A stretch of DNA of 64,000 nucleotides from Diplonema japonicum (taxonomy: Eukaryota > Euglenozoa > Diplonemea > Diplonemida > Diplonemidae), in NCBI GenBank assembly GCA_964019335.1, contig OZ025755.1:186001-250000 (forward strand). The letters run 5' to 3'. This document shows positions 9,242 to 18,610 of this stretch, piece after piece. Each line of letters starts with the position of its first letter. Positions within the stretch are counted from its first letter, which is position 1. Under the pieces are notes generated by a model, which saw only the letters and a list, made by a program, of their open reading frames with translations, made no database searches and had not been told where the DNA came from. Both the position numbers and the translations under genes were made by a program.

Positions 9242-9956
9242 GAAAAAGTTCCTGAGGTAAGAGTAAAAGGGGAACAGTAAGAAAGAACTAGGGGATCACG
9301 AATAAATGGAAACGACGCTGGTTTTATCATTCACATAATAGGAAGGGGAACACGTCTCCTGCAACCTTCTTTTTTTAATCGAGGGGAAGCTGGTAAATAA
9401 AGACCGTGGACTTGCGACTAAGCCTAGAGAAGGGGAAAAGAAAAAAAAAAAAAAATAGGAAGAAAATACGGTGACTTTAGATCCTCTTCCAAAGCACCTG
9501 ATTTCCCCACATTTTTTTAATTCTCTTTTTTCTTTTCTTTTTTTTTTTTTTTTTTTGGCCAGCTACTTTACACCATTTCTCCCCTTCCGACAGTCTGGAA
9601 AAAAAAAAAAAAGAGAGAGAGGAATAAAAAAAAAAAAAAAAAAAAGAAAGACTAACTAAAATAAGAAAACTAATAATAACGTGGCATTCTTAGTGAATCG
9701 TACCAGAAAATCGTTATTTTTTTTTTGATCTTCAATTCTAAGAATGAAGAGGTCAGCACATGAAGTGACACACACACCCAAAAATATGTTTTTTTTTTTC
9801 TTTTTCGGACTGTTAAAAAAAAAAGAAAAGAAAAAAAAAAGAGACCTAATAACGTGGCATTCTTAAAGTGAATCGTATCAGAAAATCGCTATTTTTTTTT
9901 TTTTTTTTTTAGGTCTTATTACTTTTTTTCTTTCTTTTTTTCTTTTGTTCTTCATT
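9242..9956. other. Intergenic; upstream of WSC gene and 3' flank of MAPEG copy 2
   Basis: No gene. From 9287 on it is the duplicated segment. The WSC start codon is one of the few not preceded by a long A-tract. Confidence 0.7.
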
Positions 9957-10508
9957 CTAGAAGATGGAGAGGCCAGCACAGCATGGGGTGAAGCGAAGAG
10001 AGGAGACGACGGCGGAGCCAACGAGGAGGAGCATCGCGAGGTTGAACCAGATGCCCCTCATCCTGCCGACGGGGCCGTTCTTGCGGTAGCCACCACAGTA
10101 GAGCTCCCTCCCAACGATGTAGGCGACCGCGTTGGTGACAGTCCACATGGGGAAGTTCAGCCCAGAGACGAGAATGGTGAGAACGATCCCTGTGAGGCCT
10201 TCCACGTAGTTCCCGTGGGCCCTCTGGCAAGATGCGTACTCCAGCCACTCCTTGTAGGACAGTTTGGCACAGTGCCTGCCGTCCCCCATGTCGGGGTAGG
10301 CACCCTTTGGGATGTCCATCCCGTACTTCTCTTTGAACATCTTGTTCTCCTCCTTGAGGTTCTTCTCAACCCACTCCTTGTTCATTACCCTGTAGCGTCC
10401 CACACGGGCCCCTTGTGTCAAGCAGTGGAAGGTCACCGCAACTGCACTCAGCATCACGTACCCGTAGTCGGCAGGAAGGGTGTAGGTCACTGACATTTTT
10501 TTTTTTTT
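9287..10508. repeat. Segmental duplication, copy 2
   Basis: Partner of 1657-2875. The match starts at ACTAGGGGATCACG and ends in the T-tract next to the MAPEG start codon. The same small phrases (TAATAACGTGGCATTCTTA, GGAAGGGGAACACGTCTCC) occur at the same relative places. Both copies are in direct orientation, about 7.6 kb apart, with the diverged MAPEG paralog and the WSC gene between them. Confidence 0.95.
9957..10496 (-). CDS. MAPEG-family membrane protein (MGST3-like), copy 2
   Basis: 179 residues, by eye identical to the protein at 2326-2865, with the same RAHGNYVE and GRELYCGGYR motifs and four hydrophobic segments. An upstream in-frame extension exists (to 10595, rich in P and F), but the start at 10496 matches the other two paralogs and follows a 12-base A-tract, so I chose it. 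Because the duplication ends just at the start codon, this copy has a different upstream region from copy 1 and may be regulated differently. Activity is inferred from family only. Confidence 0.9.
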   Translation of the reverse strand: MSVTYTLPADYGYVMLSAVAVTFHCLTQGARVGRYRVMNKEWVEKNLKEENKMFKEKYGMDIPKGAYPDMGDGRHCAKLSYKEWLEYASCQRAHGNYVEGLTGIVLTILVSGLNFPMWTVTNAVAYIVGRELYCGGYRKNGPVGRMRGIWFNLAMLLLVGSAVVSSLRFTPCCAGLSIF

Positions 10509-12300
10509 GGGATTTTCTTTAATAATTTGCCATGTTTGAATGAGGGAAAGGGAGAAAAAAAAACAGGCAGGGGGGGGGGGGGGGGGGGAATACATGAAGA
10601 TATGGGCTCTAATAATTTCGAGTTAAAACCCGCCACCACAAAGTGAAATAATGCACTAACGCAGCAAAAAGGGGTTTTTGGGCATTACAAGCTATTTCAA
10701 GTTACCAGTCCTCGTTAGTTTAACACTAATGTTGATGTCGAGGCTTATCCTGCTATGGTAGATGGATTACGGGCCCCACTTGCAGAATCTTGATTCTGGG
10801 ATGGGTTGAGTGCTTTGTAATAGCATAGAGGGTGCTGATCCCCAATCTTTGTTTGTATGCAGGCTTACCATCTGGCATCTAGCTACTCCTTCATATCGGC
10901 CGGTGTGTAAACACCTTCGCCTTTCTCCCTCATGCCCTTCTTCCAAGCTCTTCATGGAAAGTCTTGCAATCTTTTTCCCGTTCGATTTCAACAGCTCCAC
11001 TGTTAATAATATATGAGCTCGTCCGGGAAAAAAAAAATGTCAACAAATGACCCTCCTATGCGGTGGAAAACCCCCGTTAAATTTCTAAGTAAAAAGTAGT
11101 CCGACACCACTTTGTGTGCAGAAATGCAGTCTAAGCTTGAACACCATATAGGTCAAAATGCTCGCCGTTTGTTTTATTTTTAAAACGCACGTGCAAAAAA
11201 CATGTTTTTTAGAATGGTTTTTGGTAAACGATTCAATTTGGAAGTTACAAATAACCCAGACTCCATTTTTTTTTTTATTTTCGTTTTTTCCGTGAAAAGC
11301 GACAGGAGGAATGGACGCAGATTGAAAATCTGTGAAACCTTTGGGGTCATTTTGGGTGGGCTGGACTCGAATACGTCCCCAGGGGAGTCCAACCCGTCCT
11401 CCACGTCAGCGCTTGCCTGATCCCCCCGTCGGGGCGCCCGTCAGCGAAGGTCGTGAATCGATCTTCCCGTGGTGGTGGCCCCAGCCCGCCGCCCCAGAGA
11501 GCCTCCCCGCCGTGCCTCCCCGCAGCCCCTGCTGGTTTCTTCGCAGCGCTCCCCAGCTGCTTTTGTCATCATTTTTTTTTTCTTTTTTCTTCTTGTGAAA
11601 AAAGTTTGTTTGTTGTTGTTTGTGGAAAGTCCTGATTTTTGTTTTTTTTTTTAAAAAGATATTAACCTGCCATATGTTTGAATTGAGGGGAGGGAGAAAA
11701 AAAAAGGGGGGGGGGAAAACACAATACATGAAGATATGGCCCCTGCAACATAAAATGCACAACTTGCCGGCCAGGAAAAAAAAAAAAAAAACCTGACTAT
11801 TTACTAAATAAAAATCAGATTATCAGATTTTTTATTTTAGCATGACATTTCTTTTTTTTTTATTTATTTAAATGAGGAAAAGCTAATTTTTTTTTTCTCA
11901 TTTTGACTACAATTATCGGCGCTGAGTAATGTTTCAGCACCGGTTCAAAGTGCCGGAAAGCGAACCCTTTCTAGGAAAATCGGTTCAGAGTAAAAATCAG
12001 ATTTACTCTACATGCATTTACTTGGCACGTTTTAAAGCCAGATTTAGCCTATAACTTTGCATTTATATTTTGCATTTTTGCATTTACTCGTCAATGCTTG
12101 ACGTTCTGCAGAATTTTCCTCAATATAACTTTGCCAAATTAAATAAAAATAAGAACACAAGAAAGAAAGAAAAAAAGGTTCTTTGGAACAAATGAGGGTG
12201 GGGATTCCCTCTTTTTTTTTCTTTTTTTTTCTTTTCGTTTTCTTCTCATCCTTTGTTTTCTTTCGCCGAGGGGGGGGGGTTTTTTTCCATCTTTCTTTTT
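10509..12300. other. Gene-free, repeat-rich intergenic region
   Basis: No supported gene. A repeated block (GCCATGTTTGAATGAGGG ... AATACATGAAGATATGG, with G- and A-runs) lies at about 10527-10600 and again at about 11668-11738. The 10607-10820 part matches the element at 13975-14265. The stretch 11040-11560 is of mixed composition without family-like open frames. From 11770 to 12120 there are AT-rich short repeats (AAAAATCAGATT). Confidence 0.6.
10607..11030. mobile_element. Truncated copy of the 13.9-14.3 kb element
   Basis: TAATTTCGAGTTAAAACCCG, CCACCACAAAGTGAAATAATG, GCATTACAAGCT, CGAGGCTTATCCTG and GCAGAATCTTGATTCTGGGA occur in the same order as at 13970-14255. The left inverted arm is missing. 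The far end carries ATATATGAGCTCGTCCGG at 11009-11026, which is also the end of the 62.7 kb inverted-repeat element. Confidence 0.6.
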
Positions 12301-12307
12301 AGAGAAG

Positions 12308-13092
12308 AACAACGTACAGTTCGGTAACCAAATAACTTTTTTTTCCACTCAAGTCTGTAAGCAGAATTTCCACCACTGTTTACGGTAACCCACAACTTTT
12401 TTTTCCACTCAAATGGTTTTTTTGTAAAAATTTTCCACTCTCCACGGTAACCTATTTTTATTTCCACTAAACCATGTAAGTAAGAACTTTTTTTTTCCAC
12501 CGTCCACGGTGGAGGTGTGCACTTGGGAAAAACGTGTAGGCACAGCCAGAGCTCGAAAAAGACACCAAGAATTTCTCCTGGAAGTTGGCAGGGGCGATTT
12601 CCAAAGACGATTTCAAGCCAAAGCCGAGGTATCTGGCGTCTCTGATGTACTTCTCCACCCCTCGCCCCCCTGCCTGTGAATATGCCAAGGATGACCTCAA
12701 GCCCCCTGTTGTCACGAAGTCACAGATAGGCCAGCAAAAAAAAAAAAAAATAAATGCAGCAACTTGTATAACAAGAACCCTCATTACTCAACTGTTGCGC
12801 CAGCCACAATCACTCCTCGAAGTGCTGTCCCGGTTGTGGTCCCAGCCTTCAGGGTAGTCACCCATTTCTCTTAAAAGGTCTTTTTTTCCGTTTCTTTTGC
12901 CCCCCTCGCTACATTTCTTACCAAGCCCCAATGAGGCATAAAAATGTCGGAGGTTATCGTGGACGGTGGAAAAAAAGTTAGTGGTTGCATAAGGGAAATT
13001 GTTGGTGGTTACAGTAAAAAGTGGAAAAAAAGTTAGAGTTTAAGGCGACGGTGGAAAAAAGTTATTTGGTTACCGAACTGTACGTTGGTTTC
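12308..13092. mobile_element. Non-autonomous TIR element with internal sub-repeats, about 785 bp
   Basis: Left end AACGTACAGTTCGGTAACCA at about 12311 and right end GGTTACCGAACTGTACGTTG at about 13067 are inverse complements for about 35 bp, continuing into AATAACTTTTTTTTCCAC. Both subterminal regions hold several further copies of a GGTAACC-A-tract-TTCCAC motif facing inward (12380, 12450 and 13000-13050), and CCACCGTCCACGG near 12498 mirrors GTGGACGGTGG near 12959. The 12545-12870 core has a minus-strand open frame in which I recognise no family. It may be a non-autonomous DNA transposon. Confidence 0.65.
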
Positions 13093-13421
13093 CCCTTTTT
13101 TTTACTTTTTTATACTTTTCTTTTTTCGTAATGGGGCTAAAAAAAAAAAAACTCAATAAGCGAAGAAAAGGAAGGAAAAGAGAAGAAAAAAAAAAAACAA
13201 AGCTAAGAAAAGAAGAAAAAAAAAGTAATTTTAATTGGTTGCCATAACTCAAGAAACATAGTCTCCAAGTTGTTTTCCCCCCCAATTGATGGGAGGAAGG
13301 TGGCAAGAAAGGTCATTAAAAGAAAACCGGTCCGCTAGCTTTTTTTTATTCTTTTTTTTTTCCCTGGAAGTAAACTTTGAGGAGAAGTAAAAACAAAACC
13401 ACTCTTATTATTCCCCCCCAC

Positions 13422-13422
<1 letters not shown>

Positions 13423-13483
<61 letters not shown>
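13423..13483. repeat. Poly(A) tract, 61 bases
   Basis: The longest single-base run I see in the window. Other very long runs are T-tracts at about 44417-44462 and 48817-48866 and A-tracts at about 30310-30350 and 46794-46839. Confidence 0.9.
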
Positions 13484-13485
<2 letters not shown>

Positions 13486-13530
13486 ACCGAAAGCAATTCT
13501 AATCGCCGCTCTCTTGAAACAAAAATAAGG

Positions 13531-13692
13531 GAAAAACACGGTTCACGGTAAGCAAATAACTTTTTTTTTCCACCGTTTCCTTAAGCCTAAAATCTTTTTT
13601 CCACCAAGTACGGCACGGTAACCTGGTACTTGGTGGAAAAAAGATTTCAGCAAGGTGTAAAGTTATTTGCTTACCGTGAACGGTGTTTTTCT
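13531..13692. mobile_element. Near-perfect fold-back element, 162 bp
   Basis: GAAAAACACGGTTCACGG ... AGCAAATAACTT on the left is mirrored by AAGTTATTTGCT ... CCGTGAACGGTGTTTTTC on the right. The inner arms (AATCTTTTTTCCACCAAGTA / TACTTGGTGGAAAAAAGATT) also pair, around CGGCACGGTAACCTGG. It shares the GGTAACC and TTTTTCCACC motifs with the 12308-13092 element, so both belong to one superfamily. No coding capacity. Confidence 0.8.
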
Positions 13693-13837
13693 CTAAAAAT
13701 AATCATCGAGAGGGCCTATAAAAATTCAGTATTTTCGTTGAAAATAAAAATAGTTTTTCTTTTTTTTTCTTTTTTTTTTTCTTGGATTTTCAACGCGGCG
13801 GAGGGAAAACGGAAAGAAAAAAAAAACTTGTGTGAGA

Positions 13838-13873
<36 letters not shown>

Positions 13874-13875
13874 AT

Positions 13876-14265
13876 TTATTAAATGAAAATAAGATTGCAT
13901 TATTTCACGCGTGGTGGCAGGGGGGTTTAACGAGAGAGGATCTTACTTCACGAGCGAAGCGAGTGTAGTAATAATTTCGAGTTAAACCCGCCACCACAAG
14001 TGAAATAATGCACTTATTTTCATTTAATATGTTGTTTTATTTAATAAGAGCTGGGTTTGAAAGGGTGGGAGGTTACAGGCGCAGGGCACAGGTTACAAGA
14101 AGAAACTGAGAGGCTGCAAAAAAGGTTGGGTATTACAAGCTACAAGGGGATTTCAACGAGGCTTATCCTGTGCATCGCTACCGCCAGAACCATCTGAGGT
14201 TGCATGTAGGTGGATGCAGGGGCCCACTGCAGAATCTTGATTCTGGGATGGGTTGAGCAGACTGA
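13876..14265. mobile_element. Inverted-repeat element with AAATAATGCA arms
   Basis: Left arm 13877-13933 (TTAAATGAAAATAAG, GCATTATTTCAC, GTGGTGGC, GTTTAAC) and right arm 13978-14033 (the same blocks in inverse order) are about 55 bp long and pair. The centre holds a second hairpin, CTTCACGAGCGAAGCGAG. The sequence continues right to about 14265 with blocks shared with 10607-10820. A single arm with the same sequence is also at 33066-33108. Confidence 0.7.
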
Positions 14266-14359
14266 CCAGCACCCCCGAGACGTGTAATCCTCCCCATCGC
14301 CTTAGGCTTTCTTCCCATAGTTTTCTGTGTTTCTAGGGAGTTTGGCTTAAATTAGGTGC

Positions 14360-14410
14360 AGGAGTGACATAATGTAACATTATATCACTCTTGTACATTA
14401 TGTCACTCCT
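14360..14410. repeat. Perfect 17-bp inverted repeat hairpin
   Basis: AGGAGTGACATAATGTA at 14360-14376 pairs exactly with TACATTATGTCACTCCT at 14394-14410 across a 17-nt loop that itself repeats ATTATATCACTC. Confidence 0.8.
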
Positions 14411-14925
14411 GGGCCTTATTTCTCTATAAGCTGAGAGTGAATATAATGTTGAGCGTGATATAAAGTGAAATATTATTTTTCACCCCCCCACCCTTGAAAA
14501 CCCGGCTCGAATTAAATAAAAAAATGTTGATTTGGCAAGGTACGAGAGATTTCTGACTCAAGACTCCCCTTGCTACACGGTATTGCATAAACAAGGTCAT
14601 TAGTTGGAAGAACTGAATTCTGATATTCTGAAATGCAGTCCTGGACCGAATTCCCAATTCCCCCCCCCCCCTTTTTTTCCCACTAGGGGGGTAGAACGAG
14701 ATAAAAAGGAAACAATGCAACTAAAGGACCCCCCCCCCCCCCCACCAACAAAAAAAGGCAAGGAAAGAAACTGCCACTCCGTGGCAACTTGTGACCAAAT
14801 GGGAAAAAAATTCACTATGATAGGAACGAAGTGGTTAGCAACGGCCCGCCAAAAAAAAAAAAAAAAAAAAAAAAAATAGAGTAGAATCACGAGATATATT
14901 TGTATATATATATATATTTTTTTTT
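14411..14925. other. Intergenic, 3' of the Q/H-rich protein gene
   Basis: C- and A-tracts and an (AT)n run at 14896-14918. No gene supported. Confidence 0.6.
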
Positions 14926-15987
14926 TTACCTCGTCGGGCAGGACGAAATGGAGTATTTCAGCCTTTCATCCTCTCTATCCCATACATCTATCATCAACCC
15001 AGGGAAATTGCTCTCGAATAGTTCCTTGACAAGCGGAAGCCGTGCCTTTGCCGGCGCGTATGTCCCAGAATTGTTATCAAAGATGAGGAGCGGCCCCTTA
15101 TCGGTGTAGATGACGTGGAACTCCCCTGCAAAGTACACATTCTCAGATGCATCAGAGTGCATGGCGTGCTTGGACAATTTATCGGCAAGAAAGTTTTTTC
15201 CGGTGTGGCTGAATTTCATTTCGCCCTTTTCGTTGATCACGTACGTGAAGAAAACCATCTCCCCCCTGAGGAGCCCGCTGTCTATCAGTTTCAAAAAATC
15301 CGCGCCGGTGTTAATCGCTCCAGTTACAACCTTTGAGTTGACAGGTCCATATAAAAGTTTGTGCTCAACGTGGATCGCCGATCTGGCGGTCATGCCGGTG
15401 ATGCCCCGACCGAATATTGTTTTTGCGGCATCATAGTCCTTATTCCACCCGCATTTTTGACCTTTAAATATATCGTTGACTCTGTGGAGATATATAGTCG
15501 AGGCTTTGAAGGCTGATTTGTCGTACGAACCAACAACCTGTAAAACACTCCCTGTGATGCCATTGTAAACTGCCTCAAACATAACCCCGCCGTTGCATTT
15601 TTTTTCATCCTGCGGCTGTTGGATTTGGTGGTGGTGGTGGTGGTGATGGTGATGTTGTTGTTGTTGTTGTTGCTGCTGTTGTGCCGCATACGGGTTTTCA
15701 ATTGTTGCAAGAACAGGAGGGGGGTTCACGGGGTACGGTTGCTGGGGGGGCATTGCCAGGCCCGGGGGGTGTACCACAGGTCCCCCTGCATAGGGTTGGT
15801 TATAGTAAGATGCGGGTGGTGGTGGTAGTGGTGCACCACCTTGGTACCCTCCTTGATGGTGCTGATGCTGTTGTGAAAACTGAGCTGTTTCGAGAGGTGG
15901 TTGGTGCTGTGGTTGTTGTTGCTGTGGAGGTGCCGATGCTGAAGGAAGCGGTGGTGCGGTTGTTGAGTCAGTGTCTTGGGCGCCCAT
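14926..15987 (-). CDS. Conserved protein of unknown function with Q/H-rich N-terminus
   Basis: 353 residues. Residues 1-135 are low complexity: Pro/Gln rich with a Q11-H10 block encoded by CAA/CAG and CAC/CAT runs. Residues about 145-353 are a compact, well-structured domain without homopolymers, opening CNGGVMFEAVYNGITGSVLQ and closing with a DVWDREDERLKYS segment. I do not recognise a named family. The domain has the look of a conserved eukaryotic protein, with many charged and aromatic positions. There is no signal peptide or membrane segment, so it is probably cytosolic. The start at 15987 (MGAQD) follows a 14-base A-tract; the longer upstream frame is translated poly(A) and is rejected. 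The end is a TAA inside GAGGTAAAAAA, which also looks like a splice donor, so an additional 3' exon is possible. Confidence 0.75.
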   Translation of the reverse strand: MGAQDTDSTTAPPLPSASAPPQQQQPQHQPPLETAQFSQQHQHHQGGYQGGAPLPPPPASYYNQPYAGGPVVHPPGLAMPPQQPYPVNPPPVLATIENPYAAQQQQQQQQQHHHHHHHHHQIQQPQDEKKCNGGVMFEAVYNGITGSVLQVVGSYDKSAFKASTIYLHRVNDIFKGQKCGWNKDYDAAKTIFGRGITGMTARSAIHVEHKLLYGPVNSKVVTGAINTGADFLKLIDSGLLRGEMVFFTYVINEKGEMKFSHTGKNFLADKLSKHAMHSDASENVYFAGEFHVIYTDKGPLLIFDNNSGTYAPAKARLPLVKELFESNFPGLMIDVWDREDERLKYSISSCPTR

Positions 15988-16237
15988 TTTTTTTTTTTTT
16001 TGCCGCCTGAATAATTGTGAAATGGGAGAGAACACAACAAAAAAAAATTTTAAAAAAAAAATAAAAAAACTGGAGTTTTGAAAAAAAAAAAAAAATTGGA
16101 AAGGGAAAAAAAAAAAAAAAAATGATTTTGATAACTTTTTTGTGTGTATTGTGGAGTGAACAAAAAAAAAAAAAAAAAAAAAAAAAAGAAAAAGTGATTT
16201 TTTTTTTCCGAAAAAAAAAAAAGACAAAAACAAATTC

Positions 16238-16607
16238 TCAGTGTTCCGTGACAACAAAGTACTTTGCAGGCCTTCTCGGTACCCTTCTCTGAAGGGGGGC
16301 GGTGGCAGGGATGATGTTTCGCGACTGGAATGATTCGAACCTGAGCTTCAGAGGGTCTCGCATGCTGCTCACAACCTTGCCTTGTTGCCTGGGAGGGGTT
16401 GATATTTTTTTTTTTCCGAAAAAAAAAAAAAAAAAAAAAAAAAAATACCTCAGTGACCCTGACACATCTTCGGTGGTCTGGAGGTCCATCACCGAAGGCC
16501 TGAACCGCCTTCTTCCGATTCTGGGGTTCAACAATCTGTTCTTGTGGATAAGTTTCCTTTTTTTCTGATTTTTCGCGGATTCCACCTTCTCGTCACTCAG
16601 CTCCTGC

Positions 16608-16644
<37 letters not shown>

Positions 16645-17308
16645 TTCTCCCGCCTTAACACACCTTTTGTATTTCATCGATACGATCCGCATCCGCCACC
16701 ACTTTAGACCTTATTTTCTCCCGTCTCTGTAAAAAAAAAAATTTTTTTTTCCCAAAAAAAAAGTTTTTTTTTATACTTTGTTATTAATTGCTACTGTCAA
16801 CCTCCTTGCTTTGTTTCTCTGCGTCCTCGTCTTCCGTTGTGGGAGGGTTGTAATTTCGTCACGGGGTTCCTTAATTTTTTTTTTTTTTTTTTTTTGCAAA
16901 ACGTACCCCAGCGATATCTTCTGCCCAGGCTGACTCCGTCAAATCGTCGCCGACGCAGCCCTTCTTGACGGCTGGGTTGATTTTCACTTTGTCCGCAATT
17001 TTTTTCTGGATCGCTTCCTTGCGTTTCAGTTTGTGCACGGCTTCACTGATGGCCTTCAGGTGCTGCTCCTGGGGGGGATTGTACGATTGGGCATGGCCAG
17101 GAGTCTCTCGCAATTTTAGTGCCTTGCTGGATGCCTCCACCATCGCCGTTTTCTTCACCCCGTGAAGCTTATTGTTCGGCCTCCCCAATTTTTTCCCTTC
17201 ATCACACATGCCCCACAGGTCCATTTCCTCCCCTTTTGTTTCATCATTCTCCACAGCCGTCCGTTTTCTTTTCCTCACTGTTGGGTCCACCAATTGTTTC
17301 TTACCCAT
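16238..17308 (-). CDS. NOP53 (GLTSCR2-like) ribosome biogenesis factor, 5 exons
   Basis: Exons on the minus strand: 17308-16907, 16869-16802, 16724-16664, 16603-16449 and 16388-16238. They join in frame to 278 residues. Support: a basic start (MGKKQLVDPTVRKRKR); DLWG near 30; the family block ETPGHAQSYNPP near 68; LPQRKTRTQRNKAR from exon 2; REKIRSKVVADADRIDEIQK from exon 3; RIGRRRFRPSVMDLQTTEDVSGSLR from exon 4; and DPLKLRFESFQSRNIIP from exon 5, which is the family's C-terminal motif. The four introns (37, 77, 60 and 60 bp) are GT-AG and mostly homopolymer. The second join uses ACAGAG as acceptor. Known family role: late nucleolar maturation of the 60S subunit and 27S/7S rRNA processing with the Mtr4 exosome. 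The protein is shorter than yeast or human homologs (about 455-480). Start ATG follows GAAAA. Confidence 0.85.
16604..16663 (-). other. NOP53 intron 3 (60 bp)
   Basis: Donor GTGTGTTAAGG, about 30 A's in a row, acceptor CTGCAG. Phase 0. Confidence 0.75.
16870..16906 (-). other. NOP53 intron 1 (37 bp)
   Basis: Donor GTACGTTTTGC, then an uninterrupted A-tract of about 19 bases, then TTAAG. Removing it keeps frame and joins the PGHAQSYNPP exon to the KTRTQRNKAR exon. Confidence 0.7.
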
Positions 17309-17632
17309 TTTCTTTTTTTTTCCCCCCCTTTTCTGATAGACGGATAGATGACATCGGTTTAAAAAAAAAAATTTTTTTTTTAAATAAGGAAATGCAAATG
17401 AATTAATACAGATTTTCTTTTTTTTTTTTTTAAAATTAATTTCTTCTTTTTTGTATTCACCCCTCAGAAGATGGGGCCTCTTTTCTTTCTTTCTTTCTTT
17501 TTTTTTTTAGAACACCAGAAAATAGGAGAGAAAAAAAGAAAATCGATAAAATTTCAGTGGCAAAGTGGGGACGTGCTCACTGTTGGAGAATAAAAAAAAA
17601 GAAAAAAAGAAAAAAAAAAAAAAAAGTCCTCA
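17309..17632. other. Intergenic spacer, no gene seen
   Basis: A/T tracts and a TTTC microsatellite between NOP53 and the membrane-protein gene. Confidence 0.7.
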
Positions 17633-18457
17633 TCACGCCAACATCTCTTCAAAAAAAGCAGCCACAGTTATCTCAGAGGTTCTTATTTTCCACGCGGCGA
17701 GCACGAACCCGGGGACTGTGAACGAACACCACAGAATAGCTAGGTTCCCCCAATGCGAACGCTGCTTCGCCTCCATGCCCTTCAAGACCCCATCCAGCTG
17801 CTGCTTCGTGATGCTGCCCTCCAAAGGCACGAAAACCACTCCAACAGGCCCCGGGAAGGCCACGTCCATCCTAGGATACACGTAAGGCAGCGCTTTTAGG
17901 TTAAAAGGCGTCCCAGGTGTGAAAGTGGGTTCAACGGTTACATAAAAAATCGGCGTGTGAAACAAGCAAGAATCAGCAAGATAATGAATGAAGTAAGAAT
18001 CTGAAACCCGCTGTCCCCGGGAGGTGTTCGCCCCGAGGGCGATGGAGAGATACCCTGTAGCCAATGTCACAGGAAGGCACTTGCCGTCGACACTGCCTGC
18101 TTCGATAAAATCAGACGATTTGAAATTTTCTATCACTCGATACTCGGACCACTCTCGGCAGGACAGGGCCGTGACGAGCTCCTGCACCACCACCAGAAGC
18201 AGGCTGTACCAAGCTATTCTCCAGCCAACCACGAGCAACACACTGCAGGTTCCCATTGTCCCTCTGACTACACCGTAGAACATCCCTGCCAGGGCCGTTG
18301 GTACTGCCACAAAGCCTATCCACACCAAGCCCATGTGGCACCCCTCTGTCATTGCGCACATGTCGGTCAGTACAGCGAACACCACCATTGCAGAGGTGGC
18401 CAGGACCCACAGAGTGAGCAGGCCTATCGCTGCTTGTATTCGCGGGCAGATCGACAT
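17633..18457 (-). CDS. Multi-pass membrane protein of unknown function
   Basis: 274 residues. Hydrophobic segments at about 11-31, 43-66, 72-94 and 236-256 suggest four membrane spans, with a large loop (about 97-230) between spans 3 and 4. The loop holds three Cys (in ALSCREWSEY, GKCLPVT and SCLFHTP) and one N-x-S/T site (GANTS), so it may face the ER lumen or cell exterior. I do not recognise a family; the layout is loosely like tetraspan or LEM3/TMEM-type proteins, but that is not evidence. The start at 18457 (MSICPR) is the first plausible ATG; the upstream in-frame extension is poly(F/K) from homopolymers. This start is not preceded by an A-tract. It lies about 150 bp downstream of the HECT gene's stop, in the same orientation. 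Confidence 0.7.
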   Translation of the reverse strand: MSICPRIQAAIGLLTLWVLATSAMVVFAVLTDMCAMTEGCHMGLVWIGFVAVPTALAGMFYGVVRGTMGTCSVLLVVGWRIAWYSLLLVVVQELVTALSCREWSEYRVIENFKSSDFIEAGSVDGKCLPVTLATGYLSIALGANTSRGQRVSDSYFIHYLADSCLFHTPIFYVTVEPTFTPGTPFNLKALPYVYPRMDVAFPGPVGVVFVPLEGSITKQQLDGVLKGMEAKQRSHWGNLAILWCSFTVPGFVLAAWKIRTSEITVAAFFEEMLA

Positions 18458-18610
18458 GGTGCCCCTCCCCGCCTCTCCCCCCTCCCCAACTTTTTTTTCT
18501 GTGGGGGTTTTTTTTTTTCCAACAAAAAAAAAGCAAAAGTGATGTTTTTTTTTTGGGGGGTAAAAAAAAAAAAAAAACCTATGAGGACAGAAACAAAACA
18601 AAAAAACGGC

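Noticed and set aside
14896-14928. Extra 3' exon of the Q/H-rich protein using GAG|GTAAAA
   Set aside because: The donor is plausible but I found no downstream exon continuing a conserved domain; the TAA stop is kept, with the doubt noted.
15988-16257. N-terminal extension of the Q/H-rich protein upstream of 15987
   Set aside because: Translated homopolymer (F and K runs) spanning the NOP53 spacer; the ATG after the A-tract gives a clean start.
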